Shown: positions 29,325-40,677 of the stretch, piece after piece
Numbering within the stretch: position 1 is the stretch's first letter
How the letters are laid out: every line of letters starts with the position of its first letter
NCBI GenBank assembly: GCA_000507305.1
Contig: DF239418.1
Coordinates: 137,769-201,768 of the forward strand
Length of the DNA stretch: 64,000 nucleotides
Direction: 5' to 3'
Source: Breviolum minutum Mf 1.05b.01
Lineage: Eukaryota; Sar; Dinophyceae; Suessiales; Symbiodiniaceae
The notes under the pieces: generated by a model
The model's database searches: none
Told to the model about the DNA's origin: nothing
Seen by the model: only the letters and a program-made list of their open reading frames with translations
Made by a program: the position numbers and the translations under genes

Positions 29325-30087
29325 GCAACATGCTGAAACATGCACGCCGCGCCCTTGATGACGCGCTTCAAGTATAGATATAGCGACGAGCATAAAGGGG
29401 TATGTATATATAATATATACATAATCACATATTTGTATTTGCATATGTATGTATAAACTGTGTGTCTGTGTGCGAGTTGATTTGGACTCCTTCTCACAGG
29501 ATCAACCATAGTCTAATAGAGCTTAAACAATTGAACAACTCTTGGATGTACAGCTATCGAATTAATTACACATCTACAAATCCATCATAGTGGCCATACA
29601 TATGAGTATATAATTTATTTTTAGTAGAATATATATTATATAAATCTATTTTTAAGGGTTAAGAAGAACCAAGAAAAGGCACACGATTCTCCAAGGCGGG
29701 ATGCTGATACTAAAGGCCCCCTGACATTCTCCACTGCAAAGGCTCCATTGCCTAAAATCGCCACATTCTGACCTGCGAAAAAAAAACGGAAGGTCCAATG
29801 GCCACATGTTATGTTGCACCTTCTTGAGTTGATGAGGATTCAAATGAGGATAGCATGCCTTAGCAACAGCAAATAGGCACTTGAACATACCTCCCATGTT
29901 CAAGTTTGTATTGCCATGGTTCTATCAACATTTCATGCAACATCATGCAGTGTTATGGTTTGCGGATGATTGCCACACTGATGATCAACATGGCATTGTG
30001 AAAAAGAAACATGAGTGAAACAAGAAGTAGCCATCACAGCATCATAGGCTTCATCTAAATCTTTATGAGTTATCATCCTGAATGATA

Positions 30088-30178
30088 CCTACCCTCCGGT
30101 AAACCAACTTGGGAAAAGGAAAATCACTTTCCAAAGGTGCCTTGGGAGAAAATATGTTAGTTTCCAGGGGACCTACCA
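30088..30178. repeat. Foldback element, family 1, diverged
   Basis: Starts TACCCTCCGGTAAACCAACT, keeps TTGGGAAAAGGAAAATCA, and ends ATATGTTAGTTTCCAGGGG. Confidence 0.65.
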
Positions 30179-30548
30179 CAACCAACCTAGCTCCTGAAAC
30201 ACGACCATCTCGCTAGGCCGCAACCTGGCATACCTTCAACATCTTCAACCCCCTGCACCTTTCAACTCATGATAGGGACAGTCATCATTCATACCGTAAG
30301 CCACGTGCCCTGACGGCGAGCGAGGGGTTTCAAACTTAAATCAGACCCATTCAACGTTTCAAACATGTTCCAACTTTTTAGTGGAAATAGCTGAGGCTTT
30401 TGCACTATTCATGATAATCCTGGACAGAAAATCAATAGGTTCCTTTACTGTTCCTGGAAATGTTTTCACTGGTATTGCTCCTGAAGCACAAGCACAATTC
30501 GGAAATCATCAAGTCAGCCTAGATAAAAAAAAAACAAAATGCATTAAG

Positions 30549-30600
30549 TACCCTCCAGGGAACTAACATATCCCCCAAAAATAAGATTTTGAAGGTATAA
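30549..30600. repeat. Foldback element, family 1, left half only
   Basis: TACCCTCCAGGGAACTAACA then TATCCCCC; no matching right end. Confidence 0.6.
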
Positions 30601-30679
30601 TTCCGAAATGTAGAAAAGAATAGAAATTCGACCTCTCAAATTGACAGCCTGGACCTCAACAGCCCCAAAACTTGCAGAC

Positions 30680-30745
30680 CGCTAAGCCAGCCTCCGAAAA
30701 CATCCTCCCCTGGATAGTCAATGATGCGATTCCTGCCGATCTTGG
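30680..30745 (-). CDS. Exon, unrecognised
   Basis: Reads 'NRIIDYPGEDVFGGWLSGLQ', a convincing coding stretch. Edges are approximate (acceptor GGCAG|G likely). Confidence 0.5.
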
Positions 30746-31356
30746 TGAGATCAGATTCATGGGATCAACTCCTTTGATCTCTACTGAATCCATGGCATCA
30801 TGCTTGCAAAGGTTATTGTTTTGTTTTCAATTCAAAGCATTTCATTTGAACACAAAAAAACTACATCACAACATACTCATAGTACCAGTATTTTGTTCTC
30901 AGTATTACTTTTCCTGCTTCACTTCGGGACGAAAAAAAATGCAATCATTATCCATGTGACACGGGTTCAAGAGAGTCACCTGGTCATGCAGCCAGGATAG
31001 TTGTAGATCAAGGAGACATTCACCTGACACGTGTGACACTCCAAAAGTTGAAGGCTTGGAACAATTGGAACATGGAAGTCATGTTACAATGTTGATGGTT
31101 GGGAATCACCTATGGTCAAATGTTAACTTATCAATTGTCTGCGTTTTCTTTTAGTTCAGACTTTGTCTGTGATAGATGTGCATTTGATCATTTTGATTCA
31201 ACAAATTTATTGCAGCAAAATCTTTTGATGTCTCTAAGGTGCGAACATCTAATAAATAAACAGACTTTACAAAAAACCGAGGTTGAATCTCGATCCAAAA
31301 ACTGGCCGGGGGGCATGCCCTGTATCCTAGGCTCACTTATGGGTTTACCCGTTTAC

Positions 31357-31460
31357 CTGTTTGCCATGGAACCAGCCTCTCGTGTGTCTCCACCTTCTGT
31401 TGGATGTACTGACAGCTTGTAGTACCGGTCATGTGCGTCCCTGCTGGCTGAGGATCTCAG
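31357..31460 (-). CDS. Exon, unrecognised
   Basis: Ends at the good donor ACAG|GTAAAC. Two frames are open: one reads 'SRDAHDRYYKLSVHPTEGGD', the other 'CQYIQQKVETHERLVPWQT'. Coding is likely, frame undecided. Confidence 0.45.
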
Positions 31461-31882
31461 GTAGCTTTGCTGCCTACTCTGAACCAACTAGTGCTGACTG
31501 ACACTTCAACAATAATCACATATCATCAAATATCAAAATAAAATCGAAGGTGCTGACTTAATTTGAACAATCGAAATCGAAGACAAAGTAGTAGACCAAT
31601 TACAAATGTGAGAACTTATAAAGCCAAACGAAACACAAACGATGTAAACCCCACCTGAGTTAGATAAAACAAAGTAAGGACATTCTCCGCTTCAAAACGG
31701 AGTCACAACAGGACTGGGCAGGCTGCTAATTTCTTCCTCTATATATTTGAATATATAGTAGTGTATAGTACTTAATTTCATGTTTTAGAGTTAATGGAAA
31801 CTGGACTTAGCTTCATGCAACAATCTCTGCAGATTTATTGCTTTGATCTAATGGTTAGCATCTACCAACTGCACTGCTTTAC

Positions 31883-31942
31883 TGCTTTTGGGCCCTCCAA
31901 CTTGTCGCCAACAATGTCCATTTTGGCCACATTGGTCTTGAA
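31883..31942 (-). CDS. Exon, unrecognised
   Basis: 60 bp, encodes 20 residues: FKTNVAKMDIVGDKLEGPKA. Acceptor CCAG|TTC, donor GCA|GTAAAG, phase 0. Confidence 0.6.
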
Positions 31943-31993
31943 CTGGAAGTTCGGTAGAACCTCTGATGCAAAAGTGATGCACACTGAAGGTAC

Positions 31994-31994
31994 N
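31994..31994. other. Assembly gap marker (single n)
   Basis: A lone n in an AT-rich intronic stretch. It probably marks a join of unknown length, so spacing across it should not be trusted. Confidence 0.8.
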
Positions 31995-32311
31995 TTTTTC
32001 AGGGGGTGTAGTGTAGGTAAACGTCAGCCTCCCTTTGGTCCTCGTGGTTAATTTTTGTCATGTTTTTGCCAATGATCTGCAATGATCCAAATGATTCCTA
32101 GTGGGGTTGGTAGGCAACATCCGTTTCACTTTGCTGATTGCCTGGAGTTGCTGAAAGTGTCATTATTGGCTGCCTCCAACTCATGGTTGATTCATCATAC
32201 TTGCATATCACAACTCAAATGTACATGTATGTTTCAACTTGGTGACTGTTGGTATATATCATATATATATATATATGCAAGTATCATATATATAAAGTTC
32301 CGTCTTCTCAA

Positions 32312-32458
32312 GCCTTCCCCAACTTCCAATCAAGTCTTGATGGGCTGCCACTGCCGTAAACGAGGACCCCAACGCCATAACTCTCAGCAGCGTAATGGAA
32401 ATGTTCAAGGACCTTTCTCCACACCCCAACGCAACCTCCATCTCCAAATCCTCCTGCC
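32312..32458 (-). CDS. Exon, unrecognised
   Basis: Reads 'EDLEMEVALGCGERSLNISI' and 'TLLRVMALGSSFTAVAAHQD'. Acceptor GCAG|GAG; donor uncertain. Long open frame with normal amino-acid composition. Confidence 0.5.
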
Positions 32459-33075
32459 CTCCACGAACTGCATCTTGCATCTGTTATGATTTCGGACTTA
32501 TGTATTTAGCGCCAATGCTATTCAAATAAGGTTAATATCAACATCCAATCAGTGTGACGCTAGATGCCACTACGTTAACAGTAATTGGTATTCGGGCCAA
32601 TTAAACCAACTCCTCATTGAAAGCACTCGCCTTATCCTTCTTGGGCCAGATTTCCCAGCCCTTTGGATAAGGACCTAAGATGTCAAGATAGATGTAGGAG
32701 AGTTAAGCAGCTTAGCATCTTTCATGGGGTAAGAGTGATGTCTGATTTGTACAAGAAGCAATGAAGAATGGATTGGAATATGAACGATATTCAACAATGG
32801 TTTTTGGATTCAAAGATCGAGATACCCAATTGATATGGAAAAAACACCAGCAACAACGGTGCCAGTGGTAGTTTCATGAGTGTCCACGGATGTTCCTCTG
32901 TTCTGCGGTGCTGCTGCAGTAGTACGATGGAGAAGCAATGGCCCAACAACTAAGTTTCAGGCATTTGTCAGTGACACAATCCTGGAATAACCAAAAGCAT
33001 ATGCGGAAACAAGTCCACATTGAAGTTTGCTTAGGTATATAAGTACGTATAGTTGCAAGCAGCAAGTAGGAACAT

Positions 33076-33216
33076 TCAGAACTGAATGCCAGCTTTCAGC
33101 TTAGTCAAACTTTCTTTAATGATCAGATCATATTTTGAATAAACAGAAACCTGCTTGTCCTTGGACATGTCAAATTTTGCCCATGACCGTCCTGACCCCA
33201 CCAAATATGGAAAGAC
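33076..33216 (-). CDS. Exon, possibly terminal, unrecognised
   Basis: Acceptor TGAG|GTC. Reads 'VFPYLVGSGRSWAKFDMSKD' and ends 'SLTKLKAGIQF' before TGA at 33076. May be the last coding exon of a gene. Confidence 0.5.
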   Translation of the reverse strand, partial: VFPYLVGSGRSWAKFDMSKDKQVSVYSKYDLIIKESLTKLKAGIQF

Positions 33217-33555
33217 CTCACGGGTGACAAATTGAAGACATGAAAAAATGGCTGGGAAACTGGAGGTCCTGACTGTAATTATATAGTTCACTTTGTGCTT
33301 GTAGTTTGGCCTATCATGTTGTGAGGGTGTTGGTATCTCCGAGATTGATTGACAGTGTTGAAGGTCTTTGCAGGTAGATATAGGAAGATGGAAAACCACT
33401 ATGTCAATGTAAGGTTTCACCTAAACTTTGCTTCACACGAAGCCCTGCCAGCTTTTGTTTGTACCAAATTCTTCAGAAGTTCAATTTCATATCAAAGTTT
33501 TCAACTTAGCTTCCCTGATATCATTTCAACTTAACTTCCCTTGCAGGCTCAGCAC

Positions 33556-33608
33556 CTCTACCAGTTGTTGCCCCATCAACCCCTTGAGATTCCTGGCCCA
33601 AACTCTGT
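33556..33608 (-). CDS. Exon, unrecognised
   Basis: Reads 'DRVWARNLKGLMGQQLVE'. Acceptor GCAG, donor GAG|GTGCTG. Confidence 0.5.
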
Positions 33609-33659
33609 CTGCAACTTGGAGTGTTGATTGGCAGCCGTAATCCAGCAATAACCACCTAC

Positions 33660-33722
33660 CTGGGCAAAGCGAATTCTGCCAGCATGCAAAAGCCCAGCGT
33701 GCATCTACAATGTGCACCAGGG
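33660..33722 (-). CDS. Exon, unrecognised
   Basis: Reads 'LVHIVDARWAFACWQNSLCP', donor CCAG|GTAGGT. Confidence 0.5.
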
Positions 33723-33822
33723 CTAATACAGCTTACAGCAATGTGGTGCTAGGTGTCTCAAATGCAAATTGTCATAACAAAACGTAAAAACATACAAAAC
33801 CCGAAATTTACAGATAAACAAC

Positions 33823-33938
33823 CCGTAGCATCGCCGACGTCTGGGCTCTCCAAACACGGTCGTTGCGATCAAAGACAACAAAGTTGTGATTGCCCGACTG
33901 CGCCCATGGATCGGATTGAGGATTGACAAGTCAACTCG
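33823..33938 (-). CDS. Exon, unrecognised
   Basis: Reads 'NPQSDPWAQSGNHNFVVFDR' then 'NDRVWRAQTSAMLR', donor CGG|GTTGTT. Convincing composition; the acceptor is approximate. Confidence 0.6.
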
Positions 33939-34095
33939 GGTGGTAGGAAAGGAATCAACCCCAAACCAACCAAGGGAAAGTGGGACTGTGCCATGGAAAG
34001 TGGTGCAGTCCCAAAAATCTCCATAAAAATGCTGCGTGGCCTCGAGAAAAAAATGGTAAAAACATCATTCAAGTCTCATCCAACCCTAGAGGAAC

Positions 34096-34212
34096 CTTTG
34101 CATAGATCATGGCTGTTTTCAAGCCGTTGTAGCCAGCACCTGGGCAGGACAACCAAAGAAACATGAAGACTTTCTCAATTGATGGGTGGCCAACATGATA
34201 GGAACATCTAAT
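34096..34212 (-). CDS. Exon or exon pair, unrecognised
   Basis: Reads 'IRCSYHVGHPSIEKVFMFLW' and 'GAGYNGLKTAMIYAK', donor AAG|GTTCCT. An internal CCAG|GTGC could be an acceptor, giving a shorter exon. Confidence 0.45.
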
Positions 34213-34379
34213 CTGCAAGGTCAAAAGAAAAGCGTGACTTTGATGCAGGCATTGACAAACATAGAAGCTAGGACATGAGGGAGTGGATCCTGGCTGTGAT
34301 TGTGGCATTTCATATTGATAGCAGCAAACCGCATCATAAGTTTCAAAGTGCACTTGCTGTTTTTGCGTGCCTATCACAC

Positions 34380-34433
34380 CCGCAGGGTGCGGCCATTGGT
34401 GTCTTTGCGGCCTCTCGGAATGCAAAAGGAGTA
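34380..34433 (-). CDS. 18-residue basic exon
   Basis: 54 bp, encodes YSFCIPRGRKDTNGRTLR. Acceptor TTTCAG|TAC, donor CGG|GTGTGA, phase 0. Confidence 0.6.
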
Positions 34434-35633
34434 CTGAAACCTATCCTTTCAGCATATATATATATATATACTACACGTTTGACAAAAGTACCTCAACAAC
34501 ATATTATGCGGTTCTGAGCGAAAAACTACGAACAAATGTTGAAGTAAATATTGCTAGGCCTGCTGTACGCTGGCAAAGGTACACACACTTTTATCGTTGA
34601 ATCTTTGTTGCCCTGCTCACACTTTACTGGGTGTTGAATACGCTCCCTCATCATCTTGACTCTTGATGAAATTCATCACCAACATAAACCTATTGCAACC
34701 CCGATAAAATAAATCATGGTGGGGCAAAAAAAATTGGTACTTGAATTGCATGATTGCATGACATTCAACTCCAATCCACCATCCCTGCATGTGCTTCCAA
34801 GAATAAAGCCATCACAATTAATACAATTATATACATAGAATTATCTACTTAATTGATTGATTAAACTATCAGTGGGGGTCGCATTCCATTCTGATGTCAC
34901 TATAGTTCACCCCAAAAATCCTATGACCCTGAACTCATGTTACTTCCCAAAGCCCTCGCCTGAAGGACTTGATACCCTTCACCGACACCTGTCAAAAACC
35001 ACTGCATCTTGGATGTCCAAAACAAGTAACGAAGCTTTTATGCACACTTGGTTCGTTGGTCATAGACTTGGCAGGTTTGTTGATGTCATCATTTCATATA
35101 AATTCACATTATGTCCTCCTTCCGATTCCATGACATTTCTCAATATTTTCAGTATTTCTGTTGATTAACTTTGATTTCAAACCAATATTGCCATGGGTCC
35201 CATTGATCAACTCCCTTATCAGCAGCAACCCCAGCTGGGCTCCAAGCAAAAGTGGCCATCTCATCACCTGCACGTTGCCTCCGGATGCTGCATCCTGAGC
35301 CGATAAAGGGAGTCAGTGGACAGCCAACGACTGGCAAGTATCCCCGAAGAGCAATCATGAACTTAAATTTAAATATTTAACGATACGTCGCATAGACTCA
35401 TATAATCAGTTGAATATAGTTGAATTATGTTTGACACTTAATAGTACTGATCTCTGTGCATGATTGTAGGCGGTCTGCACACATTGTTGCACACAGTACT
35501 GTATATGCATTCTTGCGTATGTATGCATTAAGCACGGTGGGAGAATAAGCAGGAGCATATCGCCGAATTCTTCACACTTGGGCCCTTGCAGTACAAGGGC
35601 GAAGCAAATCAACAAGTATCATGAATACGATGC

Positions 35634-35678
35634 CTTGTTTGGAATCACGTCAACCGTTGAACCCATCCAAAACCATCC
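35634..35678 (-). CDS. 15-residue exon
   Basis: 45 bp, encodes GWFWMGSTVDVIPNK. Acceptor GCAG|GGA, donor GC (AAG|GCATCG), phase 0. Confidence 0.55.
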
Positions 35679-36539
35679 CTGCAAATACCCACTCCATCAC
35701 TGCAGTCCGGCAAGCCTTGCTTCACGCAAAAATGCACGCCTCGTTTTACTCAAATAACTGCAACAACCAACGAGAGTTCAAACAGCAGGACATAGCAGGA
35801 CCATGAAACGCCCCTCATGACCAGTCCGATAGATAATTCACAGGCTTGAAGCTTGATGTGTTTATATGTGTTTGATGTAACTATATACTCCGGCCTTGCC
35901 TTACTCTCCATATTCTCCGGCCCATGTTATTTTTAAGAGGCTATATGTCTTTTGATCATCATGCACCATCATGCATCAGGTCCTGGTCACATGAGCTCCT
36001 ACTGGCTGCAGAACACGATTTTCCACAACCGCAGTGGGCCACTAAGTGAAGGCCAGCTTTGGGCCACAAATATCTCTCTCCGCCACATTTTGGGCTTCAA
36101 ACATCTACAGAGTTGCGGGCCTCTCGGTTCAACGTTTAAACTCATGAAAGTCTATATACCGATATCTATAGGAATCTATCACCCTATACACTTGGCTCAT
36201 CACCCCCGCCAACTCATAGGCTACATCATGCTACTACACCTCCTAAAACTCGGATCCCTTCCTTTGAAAAACCATCGTTTTCTTCGGGACTTCACCCGAG
36301 ATTGGAACAAACCCCAGCGCAAAAAACGTGAGGATCACAACTCCTGAATGGTTTTGAAGTGAAGTGAGGGTAAAACATGGGAACCTACACTAGGTTTGAC
36401 GTTCGTGCAACTTTGCCATCAGCTCTGATTATATAAGTTGCTTGCTTAATGTAAGTGAAAAAAAAAAACGTATTATGACAACAAGTGATGAATTAAAATG
36501 TCTCTGGATGTTGTGGCAGTAGAACTCCTTGCTACTTAC

Positions 36540-36580
36540 ATTGAAGAACATGTGCTGAGCGCCTAGACCCCATCGCTCGG
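36540..36580 (-). CDS. Short exon, unrecognised
   Basis: Reads 'ERWGLGAQHMFFN' and ends at the consensus donor GTAAGT. Acceptor TTGCAG. Confidence 0.5.
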
Positions 36581-36632
36581 CTGCAATATAAAAGGGGCTT
36601 TTGTGATTCCTGTCCATTGAGGAAGCCTACCA

Positions 36633-36768
36633 CCTGATGGAAAAACGATGTCCTCGATGATATTGTCCAAACCAATGAGGTTGATGTTTCCATTCTGGAC
36701 ATGTACAGCCTGAAGTGCTAGGAAGTGGTGAGCATGAAACAGTCTCACCATTCCATGGTTTGGGTACC
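36633..36768 (-). CDS. Exon, unrecognised
   Basis: Reads 'MVRLFHAHHFLALQAVHVQN' and 'LIGLDNIIEDIVFPSG', donor CAG|GTGGTA. A second frame is also open over part of it; this one is favoured by composition. Confidence 0.45.
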
Positions 36769-37574
36769 TACAAAAACATGGAGGGCGTCATTTTGCTGAT
36801 TCCCAGACTTTACCACCAAATTGGTCGATCTAAAATCTAATGTAAGACACGGTGAGGATAGAAAACCCCCACCTGGCCAGCACATGGAGACAATGCCTTG
36901 TTGCAGGTCCCATGGCGATCAGCAGCCTCCACTGAATGGCAGCAAATTCCACAGGAAGTCATTATTGAAAAATGAATCAAATGCGAAAAACTGAGATCAA
37001 GTGAGTGAGATCCAACTTTGACAACAAATTTGGGCCAGGAGCAACTTGTACTGGACAGTATCGATTTCCATATGCACGATAGAATCCTCAGCATTGATTT
37101 GCGGCTTGGTGGTTTGGAATGTTTAGGGATTCAAGAGTTCCAAAACCACCAGCCACCAACCATCAACCCTCACAACTAAGTAACCATTAGATTGAAAGTG
37201 AACTCATATCTTGAAACAAGATGCGGGGCAATTGGAAGATGCCAATGAACTTAACCTCCATGTGACATTTTAGAAATTAAAGAATCTAATTTGTTCTCGA
37301 AGTGTCGGTGCTCCTTCAAATAAACAACCATACAAGCTCAGTTACAATGTTGTCATAAACATGCCCTCAAAAAACTAACAAAATATTGCTTCTTTTGGCT
37401 GAATCGGAGCATGGACGACCCTACAACCAATCAACTTGCTAGGTAATCAAACAGAACAAAACCCAATGGAAATCTGCCTCCAGCACATTTGTGTAGTACA
37501 GTGTTGTTTGGCACCCTATGGTACTCTCCCAATTTCTTCCACCTTCCCTGTACGCTGTGGCTGGGTGGTGGTAG

Positions 37575-37740
37575 GACTAGTAGTCTTGTTAGGTGATGCA
37601 AATGAGTACTAGTAGCAGTATTAGTTTCAGTGGTACTTAGTAGTACTAAGTACTAGAAACTAAGTAGTTTCTTGTTTGCATTGAATATCTACTGGTAATA
37701 GATAGTAATAGTACCCAATGCTACTGCTGCTACTGCGACC
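37575..37740. repeat. TAGTA/TACTA-rich imperfect repeat
   Basis: About 165 bp dominated by overlapping TAGTA, TACTA and AGTACT words in both orientations, ending in TACTGCTGCTACTGC. Self-complementary words suggest hairpin potential. Confidence 0.55.
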
Positions 37741-37744
37741 GTAC

Positions 37745-37804
37745 CAAGGTTCGACTCAGTGAGCTATCTGCTGCCACCAAGCGATCTCGGCAATGCTTTC
37801 GAAC
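37745..37804 (-). CDS. Phosphatase exon with late D-x-x-LSR segment
   Basis: 60 bp, encodes VRKHCRDRLVAADSSLSRTL. Acceptor CCAG|GTT, donor TTG|GTACGG, phase 0. Confidence 0.6.
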
Positions 37805-38956
37805 CTGGTTGGAGTTGATGGGATGAACAAAAAAAACATCCAACAATCAACAGGTATCATTGCAAGGCAATGGGCCATAGATGTACGAATAGTTCCATGA
37901 AACGTCTGATGCAATCCAATTTCGCATGTGCCGTCCGAATGCGGAATATTGTTTGGTAAAACCATGGAAATTTCGAGCAATGTCTGAGTTCTGCTATGTT
38001 TTGGGAAAGTAAGCTTTGAAACTAATGCCATAACTCTTGATTGTGAGCATATTTCTTGCAGAATCTGTCAGCAACCAGCTCAAAGCACACCATATACCTC
38101 AACAAAGAAAAAACATCTTCTTACTCTGGACCTCCATTAAGCTCCATAGCAAGCTGACTCATGAATCGCATGAAGAACAAAATCCATGTTCCACACCATT
38201 TCCACACCCAACCCAAAACCGTCCCCCTGTTTACATCCCCTCTTGCAGTTCAGCCACCGTATTCCCCGGAGTGTGGCCAACGACAATCAACTTGACACCT
38301 TCGTCTTTTAGGAGACTCAAAACCTGCGATGAAAATTCACCAACTTTCAATGCAATGTCCCACCGAGGAATACTGAGAATAAACAAATATACATTAAACT
38401 TACTTAATCTATCTTAATTTATTGGCATTCAGAAAATAGAAAACTATAGAAAACTACCTTTCAAAAAATCATGATACATGAATCACCGTGTCTTATAGCT
38501 CTAATTGACAAAAACAAACAAAATGCATGCTTACATGCCATCTGCAGTTTTCGGTGATGCTTCACGCATTTTCATGGCCCATGAGTCATCAAATTGTCTC
38601 CACTGAAAGGCCCTGCATGTGGCGCCTGATCCACTTCTTTGCAACCTTTTCTCCCGTGGAAACCTCTATAGGTCACCACCTTCCAGTGGGATCCGGGATG
38701 AGCAGAGAAAACGTGTCTAATGGAAATGCTGAAAATGCCTTGGTTCCCAGAGGCTATGCGATCACAATCCAGAATTTCCAGCAACAACAACAACAACAAC
38801 ATTATTCAATGAACTCATTCACCAGACCATTTACTGTATTGAATTCGACTGATTCTGGGTAATTAGTAGAAATGTAGAAATGTCAATAGAAGGAGCAGAA
38901 TTTGTGTAGCATACATAAACAGAAGGTGGTGATAGTGGTAGTGGTCATCGCGGTAG

Positions 38957-38992
<36 letters not shown>

Positions 38993-39827
38993 CGTAAAGC
39001 CAAACCCAAATCGTTTCCCCGATTTCCATCACATCGCTACACCACTTGCCTCGTGCATGTCATCTAGGAGCTGCTGGCGCCCTGTTGTCACAGTTTTATG
39101 GCATACAACATGCTATAGCGAAGCTGGTATGGTATGATTCTGACATGGTGTTATACCTATAAATTATCTTAAATCAGCGGAGGAATGTGCGGTGTAGGAG
39201 TTGATGGCGTCTCTACAGTTTTGTAGTGACCGCGACATGGATTTTGAGAATGTACAGGCACAGTATGGGGATTGGAATGAATGAGTTTTTGGAGTCAGCT
39301 TAGGCAAATAGCAAGAAATAAAAACTGATATATCCACAATTTGGCGAATCAGCACATTGTTTTTTAAAGTCACCATAGGCAGCGATACAAACAAATTCTT
39401 ACAAATTCATCATGAAGCCTCCCAAAGGGATTCAATGATCTCCAGATCCTTCGCTCCCATCTCTGACAGGTTTTTTTTTCACTTCGCAAACGTCGGCGAA
39501 TGACGCAAATCATCACCTTTAAGGGATGCCGTTTTTTTGTTGGTCGGCGATCGCAAAAAATCGAACCTGAGCCCGAACCAAAGCCGGGGAAATTGTTCGG
39601 CGATCACTTCGTGGTTGTTGAGGTTTGAAGACTGGAAAACCAATGCAAAAGTGATTTGAATCAAAAACACAAAAGTGCAAGACACATGATTTAACAATCT
39701 CAATGACACAGTGGGGGTCCCCCACATGTTTTTGCCAAATGAGTGAACAAAATGAGATTTCGAAATCTCATGATTTCAAGTCTTCACCCTGCCGATCTAC
39801 AGCTTCACGGGCCATCTGAATCAAATC
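37745..39827 (-). CDS. PPP-family metallophosphatase, Shewanella-like type (span of exons)
   Basis: Four motifs of calcineurin-type phosphoesterases occur in the right order across minus-strand exons. They are 'AVDRQGED' (GDxxDRG-like, 39774-39827), 'NLNNHEVI' (GNHE-like, 39517-39631), 'LIVVGHTPGNT' (38258-38323) and 'DRLVAADSSLSRTL' (the late D-x-G-[IL]-S-R segment, 37745-37804). These metal-binding motifs and the GHTP signature point to the Shewanella-like phosphatases, Ser/Thr or Tyr phosphatases found in plants, algae and alveolates. The first motif (GDxHG) was not found and the GNHE Gly is replaced by Asn, so activity is uncertain. Span and gene limits are approximate. Confidence 0.55.
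38258..38323 (-). CDS. Phosphatase exon with GHTPG motif
   Basis: 66 bp/22 aa, begins 'VLSLLKDEGVKLIVVGHTPG'. Acceptor GCAG|GTT, donor ACG|GTGGCT, phase 0. Hydrophobic strand followed by the metal-ligand GH is typical of calcineurin-like phosphoesterases. Confidence 0.7.
38535..38625 (-). CDS. Probable phosphatase exon
   Basis: Reads 'FQWRQFDDSWAMKMREASPK', ending at donor GTAAGC. Position between the GNHE-like and GHTP exons fits the variable middle of the enzyme. Other frames are partly open. Confidence 0.4.
38957..38991. repeat. (GCA)n microsatellite
   Basis: About 35 bp of uninterrupted AGC/GCA units in an intron. Confidence 0.9.
39517..39631 (-). CDS. Phosphatase exon with GNHE-like motif
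   Basis: Reads 'SSNLNNHEVIAEQFPRLWF', then continues to AAAG|GTGATG. NNHE replaces the canonical GNHE. A GCTCAG|GTTCG donor could shorten it. Confidence 0.5.
39774..39827 (-). CDS. Probable phosphatase exon with DRxGED
   Basis: Reads 'DLIQMAREAVDRQGEDLKS'. Acceptor CAAG|GAT. The donor is uncertain; a 20 bp perfect palindrome lies at its 3' edge (39752-39771). Confidence 0.45.
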
Positions 39828-40622
39828 CTTGCTACATCCTTCTCAAAGGGAAAGCGGCTCGTCCGAACCAAAGTGTTCAGGGACCATGTTACTTTTGGAG
39901 AGACAAAGGGGGGAAGGATTATACATACACCGGCTGGTGGGTTCAACCCATCTGCCCAACTGAAGACATAGCAATTACTGAAGTCAAAGTAAGCAAATTT
40001 GAACCCAGCACTAGGCATGGTACTGTTGTCAAGCAATGACCACTCTCTCCTGTGGTGCAGGACAATGAAGTATGTAGTACGGCAGTGTCAAATACAAGTA
40101 ACTTGAGGCATTACATGGTACAGTCAAAAGTAAAACATGTCACTCAAAAGTAAAGCGTTTTGTATTCTACGGTAATGAAGAGTGTGCATACAGGTACATA
40201 TACATATTACAAGCCTGCACAGAACATGAAGCACAGTTATAATGGCATTCCAGCGGGAGGAACTTCTTGTTTGCATCTGGTACACAATGTTAGCATATCT
40301 CTGCAAGGGTCGACTCGGACATGTGGCTCATCTGTGGTACCCATTTGCAATTTAAAGCCTTGGACAGTCTTTCAGTCCAAGGATTTCTTGTGCGGCACTT
40401 TCTCCAATGTGTTTCAATTGCATTTCAAATCGGTACGTGACCAACCACTTTTTTCGCAAACATCTAGATGTTTCCCTTCAACACATCTTCCTACAAAAAA
40501 TATATCAACACAAAAAAAATCCGGGATCTCCCAATAAACACTCCATCAAACTGTCATGGCCACGTCCGAAGCATGTCGCATCTCTCAGTTGTCATTTTTG
40601 CCGGTCTCAGCTGTAGCTGCAC

Positions 40623-40677
40623 AGTGTCATGGTGACCGTCGGCGTCTTCGTGCTGTCCAAGGCCGTGCGAAGGTCGC
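40623..40677 (-). CDS. PDZ-like C-terminal exon
   Basis: Reads DLRTALDSTKTPTVTMTL, matching the final helix and strand of a PDZ domain. Acceptor GCAG|GC, donor ACT|GTGCAG. Confidence 0.5.

Larger units (their letters stand above)
28408..30679. other. Long gene-poor stretch
   Basis: Holds a (CT)11 tract at 29303-29324, TA-rich tracts near 29400 and 29620, and the foldback copies at 30088-30178 and 30549-30600. One weak minus-strand frame near 29340-29380 ('RVIKGAACMFQHVAE') is unproven. Confidence 0.4.

Noticed and set aside
31908..31925. CCATTTTGGCCAC, partly like the spliced leader
   Set aside because: Lies on the plus strand inside a minus-strand coding exon; lacks the CTCAAG end.
32082..32489. 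135-codon plus-strand ORF
   Set aside because: Shadow of the minus-strand exon at 32312-32458 joined to a TA tract.
35952..36347. 131-codon plus-strand ORF
   Set aside because: His/Leu-rich, no motif, and the surrounding exons are on the other strand.
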